Source: Inonotus obliquus
Lineage: Eukaryota; Basidiomycota; Agaricomycetes; Hymenochaetales; Hymenochaetaceae
DNA length: 55,104 nt
Assembly (NCBI GenBank): GCA_032164295.1
Contig: JAJHTX010000014.1
Span: 1-55,104 of the forward strand
Reading direction: 5' to 3'
Positions 41,068 to 49,401 of this stretch are shown one piece after another. The number at the start of each line of letters is the position of its first letter. The first letter of the stretch is position 1. Position numbers and translations under genes: made by a program. The notes under the pieces are model-generated. The model ran no database searches and was not told the DNA's origin. It saw only the letters and a program-made list of their open reading frames with translations.

Positions 41068-41555
41068 TTTTGTTTTTTATTTTAATTTTTTCATTCTTGG
41101 TTTTAATTATAAATACCAATAAAATTAGATAAGATATTTAATAATTAGCCTTTAAATTAGCTTTCAATTTGATTACTAAATACTTTTTAATAAAATATTG
41201 ATAAGTTTATTATTTATTTTATAATATTTTATTACTTATCTCTTTTAAAAAGCCAATGTGTTTAGATTCAAAATTAATACAAATAAATTTAAAAGTGTAG
41301 GTATTATAAAAAGGTAATAATAATTTTACTTTTTATAGAGTACCTAAAATAACTTTAGCATAAATTGGTAATGTGTATAATATTATTTATTTAATATTAT
41401 AAATTTTAGTTCGAATCTGAAAAGTTATTCCAATAGAAATATTGTATAATGTTTTTACCTTATAAATATTTCGGCATTTCTATAGTTTATTGGTGTCTAT
41501 AGAATCTCAAATGCTTTAAAACCAAGAATGAAAAATCCAAATAAAACAAACCAAA
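41068..41555. promoter_or_regulatory. Divergent intergenic region of the plasmid block
   Basis: 488 AT-rich bases between two outward-facing plasmid genes; any promoters for both must lie here. The near-palindromic motif aaccaagaatga (41520-41531; on the other strand tcattcttggtttt at 41091-41104) occurs close to both start codons in inverted orientation, so the two leaders share about 14 bases. No promoter consensus can be named. Confidence 0.5.
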
Positions 41556-43649
41556 ATGAAATCTGTAACAATAAATTTAAATAAACCTATTGATTCAACT
41601 AATTTTAGAAGAAGATTAGTTAAATTATTTAGTAGAGTGATATTTTATTCTAATTTCATCGAAGCACATGTTGAAATCATCATGAAAAATGGTGAAATCT
41701 ACAACTTAAATGAATATATGATTGTTAATATCAAAGATAAAGAAAGTATAAAAACTTTTTCTGTTATTAATGAAATTAAATTAATCAGTTTATTTAAAAA
41801 AGCAACGAATGAAACTTTTAAAATTAGAAAAATAATTGTTTATTACTTAGAAAGTGATGAACAAGGATTTAAATTATATAAAAATAATTTAAAATTTTCT
41901 AATAAATTAGATAAAATTATCCCTTCTATTAATAAAACTTCTAAGAATAAAACTTATATGAATCAATTAGGTAAAAGATTATATTCCACAAAAGCTAGTT
42001 CTAAAAATTATATTTCAAAGGAGATTGTTTTAAAGCAAAATCTAAATGAATTTAATTTAAGATTATATTTATTTAGATTCTTTAATAATACTAACTTTAG
42101 ATCTAATTTTATCTTTATTTTAGTTAAAATTGGCTACCAAGAAATATTCGAAGTTAAAACTATGTTTTACAAAACTATTATTAATATAAATAATAAAAAA
42201 GATAAAATTGAATATATCAGCAATGTAATTAAATATTTTAATGAACATGATAATGGATATAAACCTGTTTCAGGTGATAAAATAATTATCACTTGGTCAG
42301 ACTCTAATAAAATTATCTATGATAGAATTCAACGAAATAAAAAAGATCTAATTAGATTAAGTGAAGTACCTAATTACTATGATATTCCGTGGAATGTTAA
42401 TTATGAAAGTTGGGGTAAATCTTTTAATAGATTAGAATCTAATAATTTAAGAATTGATAACATTAAATTTAACAATAATATTGATTACCTCTTAGTTGAA
42501 TATATTAAACCTGGTGAAAAAAATATTAAATTGTTTTTAAAAACAGGTGTAATATTTAGTTTTATTGATAAAGATAATAGTAATGTGCAAAATAATTTTT
42601 CTAGATATTTTATTGATAGTAAAGAAACAATTTATTTCAATAATAATAAAATATATTTCTATTTTAATTATAATTATTTACCTAAATCATTTGTTTTGGA
42701 TAAGGAAGGGAAACCTACTGATACTAGAACAAATGTACTTTCTATATTAATTCCTGAGGATAAGACAGAAGTAAAAATTGGTACATTCGACTTCGAAACA
42801 TACTTCGATCTTGATGGTTCTATTAATCTTCTTTCAGCTTCAATGTTTGATTCTTTAAAATCTAAATCATTTTATTTAAGTGATTTCTTGAATAAAGAGG
42901 ATCTTTTAAGTAACTTTTTTGATGAAATGTTAACAGAAGAAAACAATGGATCTTATTGGTACGCACATAATAGTGCACAATTTGATCTAATTTTCATAGT
43001 TAAATTTTTATTAAATAAAAAAGGAATAGAATTGAAACCTATTTATAAAGACGGTAAATTTTTAAGTATTAAAATTAAATATAATTTTAATGGAAATAAT
43101 TATAATTTAACCTTATTAGACTCTTTTTTATTATTATTATCAAGCTTGGATGATTTGTCGAAAAAATTTGGCTTAGAGAACTCCAAAGGTATTTACCCTT
43201 ATTATTTTCCTAATTTAAATAATTTAGATTATACAGGTAAAGTACCTGAATACAGATATTTTGATAGTAAAAAAGTTTATTTAAATGAATATAATCAATA
43301 TAAATCAAAATTTAATAATAATTGGTATCTGAAAAATGAAACTAATAATTATTGTTTAAAATATTGTGTCATATTACATCAAATCCTAATAAATTTTAGA
43401 GATTTTATATTTGAAAACTTTAGAGTTGATTTAATTAAATCACCTACCTTATCCTCTTTATCTATGAGAGTTTTCAGAACCAATTCTTTAGATGATCAAA
43501 TCACTCCAAAGATCCCTGGTGATATTTATAATGTTTTAGTGAATTCTTATTTTGGGGGTCACGTAGATTTATACATTCCTGAAAGTAACACTAATTTAAT
43601 GTTAATGAAATCAAAAACAAAATTAAAAATAATGAAACTGATGATTTAA
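41556..43649 (+). CDS. dpo: Family B DNA polymerase, plasmid-derived, 3'-truncated (copy c)
   Basis: 697 residues from ATG. The N-terminal ~260 residues contain two similar units (about 8-95 and 158-255) joined by a linker with LGKRLYSTKASS. Exonuclease motifs: Exo I FDFETYF (about residue 411), Exo II HNSAQFDLIF (about 470), Exo III YCLKY (599-603), where the expected Asp is Tyr (TAT at 43362-43364; copy e has YCLND). A frameshift near 43610 ends the ORF. In another frame the text continues VNSYDINVLYPSVMRDN (43656-43706) to about 43732, where it meets copy d head to head. Motifs B and C are absent. The only plasmid gene on the + strand. Confidence 0.85.
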   Translation: MKSVTINLNKPIDSTNFRRRLVKLFSRVIFYSNFIEAHVEIIMKNGEIYNLNEYMIVNIKDKESIKTFSVINEIKLISLFKKATNETFKIRKIIVYYLESDEQGFKLYKNNLKFSNKLDKIIPSINKTSKNKTYMNQLGKRLYSTKASSKNYISKEIVLKQNLNEFNLRLYLFRFFNNTNFRSNFIFILVKIGYQEIFEVKTMFYKTIININNKKDKIEYISNVIKYFNEHDNGYKPVSGDKIIITWSDSNKIIYDRIQRNKKDLIRLSEVPNYYDIPWNVNYESWGKSFNRLESNNLRIDNIKFNNNIDYLLVEYIKPGEKNIKLFLKTGVIFSFIDKDNSNVQNNFSRYFIDSKETIYFNNNKIYFYFNYNYLPKSFVLDKEGKPTDTRTNVLSILIPEDKTEVKIGTFDFETYFDLDGSINLLSASMFDSLKSKSFYLSDFLNKEDLLSNFFDEMLTEENNGSYWYAHNSAQFDLIFIVKFLLNKKGIELKPIYKDGKFLSIKIKYNFNGNNYNLTLLDSFLLLLSSLDDLSKKFGLENSKGIYPYYFPNLNNLDYTGKVPEYRYFDSKKVYLNEYNQYKSKFNNNWYLKNETNNYCLKYCVILHQILINFRDFIFENFRVDLIKSPTLSSLSMRVFRTNSLDDQITPKIPGDIYNVLVNSYFGGHVDLYIPESNTNLMLMKSKTKLKIMKLMI

Positions 43650-43662
43650 CTAAAGTTAATAG

Positions 43663-45114
43663 TTACGACATCAATGTTTTATATCCTTCTGTAATGAGAG
43701 ATAATTTACTTCCTACGGAGTTGATTGGATTTTTGTTAACTTTAATTACAAAAGGATACAATGATTTAACTTCATATCCGTATACTTTAGTTCCTATTGG
43801 ATTAGTTGGTATAAACATATCAACATGTCCACCGAAAAAAGCTTTGTGAATATCGTCAAACATTTTACCACCAATTTTAGCAATTTTAATACCTTTAGGT
43901 ATAAAATTAGTTCTATAAGTTTTCAAAGCAACACTAGGTAAAGTTGGTGTAGATGATACATTAATATTAAATTTGTTAAAGATATTATAGGCGAAATTAC
44001 TTACAACTTCAAACAATGCTTTACAATCAAGTTCACAATATTTAATTGCTTCATCTTTCAATGACCAATTATTATTGAATCTAGCTTTATAATCATTATA
44101 TTCAGTTAAAGAAATCCCACTAAATAAATCAATAGAGGGTACATCACCTATAAAATTAAGATTATCTTTCTTAACAAATTTATGAGGAAATATATCTTTA
44201 GAGTAATTAACATTAAAGGTTTTACTTAACTTAGCTAATGAACTAGGTAATAATAATAATGAATCTTTAAAACTAATTTTATATTTAGTAGTTTCACCAA
44301 ATTCAACATCTAAATTAATAAATTTACCATCTTTAAGGATTGGTTTAACTGATACATTGTAATAATTAATGATATAACTATATAAAAATATCATATCAAA
44401 TTCAGATGAATTATGTATATAAATACTTTTACCAGAATATTTTTTAGAAAAAATTGTCTTAAGTACATCATTAATTAAAGAATGTATATCGTCATAATTT
44501 GTTAAATAGAATGAAATGGCATCTTTACCATCAAAAATTGAAATACAATAAATATTCATTTTATTATCTTCATTAACATAAGTTTCAACATCTAATGTCA
44601 TTATATTAAAAATAAATGAAGTTGAAGGTTTAACTCTACTAATAAATTGATCACTAATTAATTTATCAAAAATAAAATATAGTTTATTATCTTTGATATA
44701 ATAAGTCTTATTACCTGAAAATCTAATAAATTCATTACTATTAATAATTTTATCAATGAATGTTGTTATTTTTATATTACTTTCAGATGAATAGACATTA
44801 ACTTGAGTATCAAATTTAGATAGATTAACTATTTCAATATATCTATTTAAATTTAACTTTAAATCACTATAAAGATTATTAACTTTTGTTATACCATCGC
44901 TCAACATTACCATATTTGATCCCCATGTTGTATAATTTGTATTTAAGGGTAAACCAAGAGGTGACTCTTCTTTAAAATTAACAACATTGTTACCTCTATT
45001 TTTTATGATTTTAAATTTATTAGAAACTAATGAATAATTATTATAACTAATCTTTGTATAATTAAATATTATACTCAAAGCTAAATTTGGATTATATTGA
45101 TTATTATCTAACAT
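43663..45114 (-). CDS. dpo: Family B DNA polymerase, plasmid-derived, truncated (copy d)
   Basis: 483 residues from the first ATG, but the frame is open back to about 45330, where a TAA separates it from an N-terminal piece with LGKRLYSTKAISKD (to about 45455). Exo I LDVETY (Asp175), Exo II HNSSEFD (Asp240), Exo III YCELD (Asp363) are all intact; palm motif A is YEVKSLYP, with Glu448 for Asp. After YPFVIK the ORF runs across the fusion point into the reverse complement of copy c and ends in unrelated residues. Motifs B and C are missing. Same type as copy a (shared NIMTLD/NKMNIYC, DIFPHKFV). Confidence 0.83.
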   Translation of the reverse strand: MLDNNQYNPNLALSIIFNYTKISYNNYSLVSNKFKIIKNRGNNVVNFKEESPLGLPLNTNYTTWGSNMVMLSDGITKVNNLYSDLKLNLNRYIEIVNLSKFDTQVNVYSSESNIKITTFIDKIINSNEFIRFSGNKTYYIKDNKLYFIFDKLISDQFISRVKPSTSFIFNIMTLDVETYVNEDNKMNIYCISIFDGKDAISFYLTNYDDIHSLINDVLKTIFSKKYSGKSIYIHNSSEFDMIFLYSYIINYYNVSVKPILKDGKFINLDVEFGETTKYKISFKDSLLLLPSSLAKLSKTFNVNYSKDIFPHKFVKKDNLNFIGDVPSIDLFSGISLTEYNDYKARFNNNWSLKDEAIKYCELDCKALFEVVSNFAYNIFNKFNINVSSTPTLPSVALKTYRTNFIPKGIKIAKIGGKMFDDIHKAFFGGHVDMFIPTNPIGTKVYGYEVKSLYPFVIKVNKNPINSVGSKLSLITEGYKTLMS

Positions 45115-45460
45115 ACTCCATTTATTCTGAATATAATCTAAATAATCAGTTAGATCTTTTGGATTACTTAAATCAATTGGAAATCTTTCTCCAATTGTAT
45201 AATAAATATTACCTACTTCTCTAACTTGACATATTACAGAAATATAATCATCAAAATTAGTTTTATTTTTAGTTATAAATCTTTCAAAATATGGTTTTAG
45301 ATCAGTTAAGAAAGTATTTTCTGCTATAGGTTATTCGACATTAGTAAAAACATCTTTAGATATCGCTTTTGTGGAATATAATCTTTTTCCTAAAGTTAAT
45401 AATTTATTTATAGAGGGGTTAATTTTATCTAATTTATTAGAAAATTTTAAATATTATAAA
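45115..45460 (-). pseudogene. N-terminal part of polymerase copy d, separated by a stop
   Basis: On the - strand, 45455-45335 reads KFSNKLDKINPSINK then LGKRLYSTKAISKDVFTNVE and a TAA. The following codons (PIAENTFLTDLKPYFERFIT) continue in the same frame into the 43663-45114 ORF. The first part matches the linker of copy c closely (KFSNKLDKIIPSINK, LGKRLYSTKASS). Confidence 0.7.
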
Positions 45461-45756
45461 CAACACTCCTGAACAAATTAAGTCAACAGTGGTTCTAATA
45501 GCATATAAAACACTCCGGACTATTCTTAAATGTAGACATTAAGGTTTTTAAACTAACAATTCTGGACTATTTATAACATTTTTTTATATTTTTTGTTTTT
45601 CTTTTCTCTTTAATAAAAATTTTAGTTTTTTTTTGTTATTAATATTTCAATACAAAAAACTAAGATTGTTTTTTTTGATAGAAGTAAACTATAAATAAAA
45701 AGGGTTGTATCTCGCTTATAAAATTCATTATTAAAAAAGAATTGAAATTTAAAAGA
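45461..45756. other. Spacer between plasmid block and trnH
   Basis: About 300 AT-rich bases, no gene recognised. Confidence 0.4.
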
Positions 45757-45829
45757 GGTAGAATTAGTTTAATTGGTAAAATGACGTCTTGTGGCGACGA
45801 TGTACAGAGTTCGAGTCTCTGATTTTACC
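45757..45829 (+). tRNA. trnH: tRNA-His (GUG)
   Basis: Acceptor GTAGAAT pairs with attttac, with an encoded extra 5' G (45757) opposite C73, as in other His tRNAs. The anticodon arm is acgtc-ttGTGgc-gacga, and the T arm cagag-ttcgagt-ctctg. Confidence 0.9.
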
Positions 45830-46046
45830 CTACTTGGAAAAATGTAAGTTTAGTTTTCTTATTTATATTTTTTTTTTTGTTTTAGTTTAAAATTTACTAA
45901 CTAAAATTAAAACTTAAAAACAACAACAACAAAAATTTGTTGTTATTTTGTTTTACCTTAAAGCAATGAATTTTGTGATAAAATTTTATTGCCTAATCTT
46001 AACTATTTACAAATATTGTGTATTATTATTTTTTAAACTAAAGATA

Positions 46047-46121
46047 GGGTTAAGTGTACAGATGGTTCTGTAGTAGACCTGCAAAGTCTAAAAAGTTAAG
46101 GTTCAATTCCTTCTTAACTCT
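46047..46121 (+). tRNA. trnC: tRNA-Cys (GCA)
   Basis: Acceptor GGGTTAA pairs with ttaactc. The anticodon arm is tagac-ctGCAaa-gtcta, and the T arm taaggttcaattcctt. Confidence 0.92.
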
Positions 46122-46278
46122 TAAATTAAATTTAGAAATTAAAAATTTTAAAGTTAGTGATTAAAATTTTTATTAGTTTCTAACCAAACCTTCAAATTAA
46201 AAAATTTTTTTTTAAAAGGGTTAATTATAAAGATTTCATTTAAACTTAGGAGATACTAAATTTAAATCTTTAACAAGA

Positions 46279-46351
46279 GGAAGCAGAACTTGATTGGCTG
46301 AGTGTCTCACTTTTAATGAGCAAGGTTCCGGTTCGAGTCCGGATGCTTTCA
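46279..46351 (+). tRNA. trnK: tRNA-Lys (UUU)
   Basis: Acceptor GGAAGCA pairs with tgctttc. The anticodon loop ctTTTaa lies between ctca and tgag, and the T arm is tccgg-ttcgagt-ccgga. It is distinct from the two - strand Lys-like tRNAs 600-800 bases downstream. Confidence 0.9.
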
Positions 46352-46965
46352 AAAAACAAAACACAAAACAGAAAATAGCCAAGCCTTTAAATTTAAACTA
46401 ATTTTGTTTTAATTAAAACTTCGGTTTTTAGTAGTATATAAGAAAGTTGAATTACCACCTCTCCAAAAATTTCTAGTTATAGTTTAAAAAGTGAACAAAA
46501 TTGTTCAGGATTGTTTAATATAAAGAATTTCTTAAGCTTAATTTATTTCTCAAATTAATAATTAATTTATTTAAATTTTGTCTTAGTAGTATATAATTCT
46601 TGCTATTAATTAAATAAAAACAAAAAAGTCTAAATAGTTCAGGATTGTTTCCTAATAACATTCGAAGTCTAAAACTCTCCCGCGGCTTTTCCGCGGTTAG
46701 TCTTAAAAAATTTATAACTTGTTTCTTGAAAAACTCTGTTATTTCTATTTATTTTTAAAAACTTCTCTCTTTTTAATAAAAATTGTTTATTCTTTACTTT
46801 GGAAAGGGTTATTTATACCCTTTCAATTTAAAACTGTAGGGTATAAGTATACGAATTAACAAAAACAAAATAAAGTAGTAGTATATAAGATTTTCTAATT
46901 ATCTAAGATAAAAACTATTCTTTTTATAGTTTTACTTCTTTTTAATAATAAAAAGAGTTAGTGTA
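46352..46965. other. Repeat-rich spacer with hairpins
   Basis: No gene. It holds: gttcaggattgttt at 46503 and 46637 (direct repeat); three agtatata blocks (tagtagtatata) at about 46430, 46585 and 46876; a GC hairpin ccgcgg-ctttt-ccgcgg at about 46680-46696; and the hairpin ggaaagggttattta...ccctttc at 46801-46824, followed by tgtagggtataag (46836-46848). The last two elements are shared with the plasmid block at 37941-38644. Confidence 0.65.
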
Positions 46966-47037
46966 AAGCAATAATTGGAATTGAACCAATATTTTTCAAT
47001 TAAAAAACGAACACTCTACCAATTGAGTTATACTGCT
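46966..47037 (-). tRNA. tRNA-Lys-like (UUU), - strand copy
   Basis: Read on the - strand: acceptor AGCAGTA pairs with tattgct (one G-U), D arm actc...gagt, anticodon arm ttcgt-ttTTTaa-ttgaa (weak lower pairs), T arm ATTGG-ttcaatt-CCAAT. Cloverleaf geometry is normal. It is the only tRNA strand orientation shared with plasmid genes, lies next to the 47162 ORF, and is a sister of the next entry (shared D and T arms). It may be plasmid-borne. Confidence 0.7.
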
Positions 47038-47056
47038 TGTGGTTAAAAATATTAAA

Positions 47057-47128
47057 GATAAGCAATTGGAATCGAACCAATATAATTTAGTTAAGAATCT
47101 AATACTCTACCAATTGAGTTATACTTAT
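47057..47128 (-). tRNA. tRNA-like, - strand; anticodon reads CUU (Lys) by position
   Basis: Acceptor ATAAGTA pairs with tgcttat. The D arm (actcaattggtagagt) and T arm (attgg-ttcgatt-ccaat) are nearly identical to the neighbour 19 bases away. The loop ttCTTaa differs from its sister by one base in the anticodon, but the anticodon stem ttaga/ctaaa pairs poorly, so this may be a decaying duplicate or need another alignment (UUC or UCU cannot be excluded). Confidence 0.55.
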
Positions 47129-47161
47129 TTTGGGTGAAAGTTTCTAATATAAAATACTACA

Positions 47162-47551
47162 CTAACGTGTTATTTGAGGCAATTCTATATTGCTTTCAAT
47201 CATTCCCACATCAGGTGAGTAGATAAATTTGAAACAATAGAATCCAACAAAAATAGCACCAAATATACCCAAGGAAACTCCAACAATTAATTTAACTGTT
47301 GAGCTACTTGGTTCATTGTTGAATATAGCTGTAGAATTATCGTTAGTAACATTAAATTCTGTTGTAATATTTTTAATATCTCTAATTGAATTTTTAATAG
47401 AGACTTGATTATTAATAACAATGTTATTATTATTATTTAAGTTAACTAAATGATCTGAATTAAGATTATTTAATAAATCATAAATAAATACAGCTAATAA
47501 AGCTGTAGCAATTAAAATAAAAATTGCAAATAAGATTTGTCTGATTTTCAT
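47162..47551 (-). CDS. Small two-span membrane protein, plasmid-derived (paralogue of 38092-38391)
   Basis: 129 residues from ATG. An N-terminal span starts MKIRQILFAIFILIATALLA, followed by an Asn-rich hydrophilic part with VINNQVSIKNSIRDIKNITT, a second span (LIVGVSLGIFGAIFVGFYCF) and a short polar tail ending ELPQITR. It lies 154 bases downstream of the polymerase copy e on the same strand. The match of layout, of the N-terminal span and of the NNQV-x-x-x-N-I-T core with the 38092 ORF shows a shared origin. Function unknown; membrane anchoring of the plasmid or its replication proteins is one possibility. Confidence 0.68.
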   Translation of the reverse strand: MKIRQILFAIFILIATALLAVFIYDLLNNLNSDHLVNLNNNNNIVINNQVSIKNSIRDIKNITTEFNVTNDNSTAIFNNEPSSSTVKLIVGVSLGIFGAIFVGFYCFKFIYSPDVGMIESNIELPQITR

Positions 47552-47705
47552 TAAATTTAATTAACTTAAGAACCATTGGGGTATTAAATAAGATTTATAA
47601 AAATTTAAGACAATTATGCATTGTCTATTCCTATAATAAATAGGATATTCTCTGTTCAATTTAAATTGAAAAGGTAAAAATTAAAAGGGTTAAAAGTTTT
47701 AAGAT

Positions 47706-49397
47706 TTATTTATTATCCTTATTCACTGATATATTTTTAGTTTGTGAAAATTTATTTTCTTCAAAGATACAAATACGTTTATTATTATTTGTTTTAAGGT
47801 CATAAGGACTTATTTTAACACTAATTAAAGCTTTATTCATATTTTTAAACCATTTTTCATGATTTAAGATATTATGACTAGATTCAACTAATAAAGATTC
47901 AAGATTTTCTAAAGAAACTTTATCTTTAAAACCTTTTACTTTAGTTTTTTCTACTCCTTCAGTATTTAGTGTTCCATAAACTTTAGGACCTAAACCAATG
48001 AATTTGTAATAAGAATCTTCCAATTTAAATTTTCCTAGCTCTGTTGAACTAACTAAATCATCTGGAAGTTTACCAATAGTATAAGCAGAGTCAGTATCAG
48101 TACACAGAAGAATTAACTCGTCTCTATTCTTAACTGAGCTCATTTTAATTCTAGCAAAAGCAGTTACAGCAGAAGCTACAGCTACATTTGAAAAAATTCT
48201 ATTGGCTTTATCTTTATTGCCAACTAAAATAAATTCCCCAAAGTCACTCCAATCCTCATAAGATGAAGAATTAAAATTTTTTCTATTGACGAATTTATAT
48301 GACAATAGATTAGGATTAATACCGAATCTACCGTAAAGACTGTTCATCAATAATTTAATAATGTAATTCATTGGATGAGTTTTAGGATATTTTAAGCGTA
48401 TATTATAAAGGTCGGTAACAAATTTACTGAATAAATCATCAGTATCAAAAATAAAACCTTCTAAGACTTCAAATTTATATCCAAATTTCATTGCATTTTC
48501 AATTTCAACTGACGTATACCATCCAATCCAATTACCAGTAGGATAAATTGATTTACCCTCTTGATGTATTGGTAAAATAGGATGTTTAATATCAATCGGA
48601 ACATTAACTTTAACTTTATAAATACCAAATTTAACTTGATATTCAACCATTAAAGTAATATCACCTTTTAAATGTCCGATCAAATCAGTAGGGTATAAAT
48701 TATCTTTCATTACAGAAGGATATAGTGAGTTAATATCATAAGAATTAACAAGCTCTAAATCAGCTGTATTTTGAGATTTTATTTTATCTTTGATTTCATT
48801 AACAGTAAATTTACTGTTACTTTCAGGTACATATAAATCTACGTGACCTCCAAAATATGATTTCACTAAAACATTGTATATATCAGCAGGAATTATAGGA
48901 ATAATTTTATCTTGTAAATAATTAGTTCTGAAAACTCTCATACTTAAAGAAGCCGCAGTAGGACATTTAATTATATCTACTCTAAAATATTTTAACATCA
49001 AGTCTCTAAAAATTATTATTATTTTATATAATAAAATACAATCATTTAAACAATAACTATTAGTTTCATTTTTCAATGACCAATTATTATTAAATTTAGA
49101 TTTATAATTATTATATTCATTTAAATAAACTTTTTTAGTATCAAAATATTCGTAAGCTGGTACTTCCCCGATGTAATCCAAATTAGTTTCTTTTGGAAAG
49201 TAATAAGGGTAAATACCTTTATGAGAGTCTAAACTAAATTTATTTGATAAATTGTCTAAACCAGATAACAATACTAACATAGAATCTAATAAAGTTAATT
49301 TATAATTTTCTCCTTTTAAATTATATATTATTTTTATACTTATGAATTTACCGTCTTTATAGATAGGTGTTACTGTAACACCCTCTCTTTGAATCAA
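47706..49397 (-). CDS. dpo: Family B DNA polymerase with intact polymerase domain, exonuclease deleted (copy e)
   Basis: 563 residues of a protein-primed plasmid DNA polymerase. Present: Exo III YCLND (115-119), palm motif A SYDINSLYP (Asp221), the TGNWIGWY element (287-294), motif B KLLMNSLYGRFG (348-359), motif C LCTDTDSAY (Asp434, Asp436) and KTKVKGF (484-490). Missing: the whole N-terminal domain, Exo I and Exo II. The ORF begins at the residues that follow Exo II in copy c (VTPIYKDGKF against LKPIYKDGKF). The N-terminal fragment at 49402-49758 abuts it in another frame, so an internal deletion of roughly 300-350 codons joined the two. The only copy here with all three polymerase motifs. 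Confidence 0.87.
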   Translation of the reverse strand: MIQREGVTVTPIYKDGKFISIKIIYNLKGENYKLTLLDSMLVLLSGLDNLSNKFSLDSHKGIYPYYFPKETNLDYIGEVPAYEYFDTKKVYLNEYNNYKSKFNNNWSLKNETNSYCLNDCILLYKIIIIFRDLMLKYFRVDIIKCPTAASLSMRVFRTNYLQDKIIPIIPADIYNVLVKSYFGGHVDLYVPESNSKFTVNEIKDKIKSQNTADLELVNSYDINSLYPSVMKDNLYPTDLIGHLKGDITLMVEYQVKFGIYKVKVNVPIDIKHPILPIHQEGKSIYPTGNWIGWYTSVEIENAMKFGYKFEVLEGFIFDTDDLFSKFVTDLYNIRLKYPKTHPMNYIIKLLMNSLYGRFGINPNLLSYKFVNRKNFNSSSYEDWSDFGEFILVGNKDKANRIFSNVAVASAVTAFARIKMSSVKNRDELILLCTDTDSAYTIGKLPDDLVSSTELGKFKLEDSYYKFIGLGPKVYGTLNTEGVEKTKVKGFKDKVSLENLESLLVESSHNILNHEKWFKNMNKALISVKISPYDLKTNNNKRICIFEENKFSQTKNISVNKDNK

Positions 49398-49401
49398 ATG
49401 T

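Noticed and set aside
46836..46890. Yeast-type nonanucleotide promoter (atataagta)
   Set aside because: gtataagta and atataagaa occur, but only as partial matches in AT-rich DNA. No link to transcript starts can be shown, and basidiomycete promoters are not known to follow this motif.
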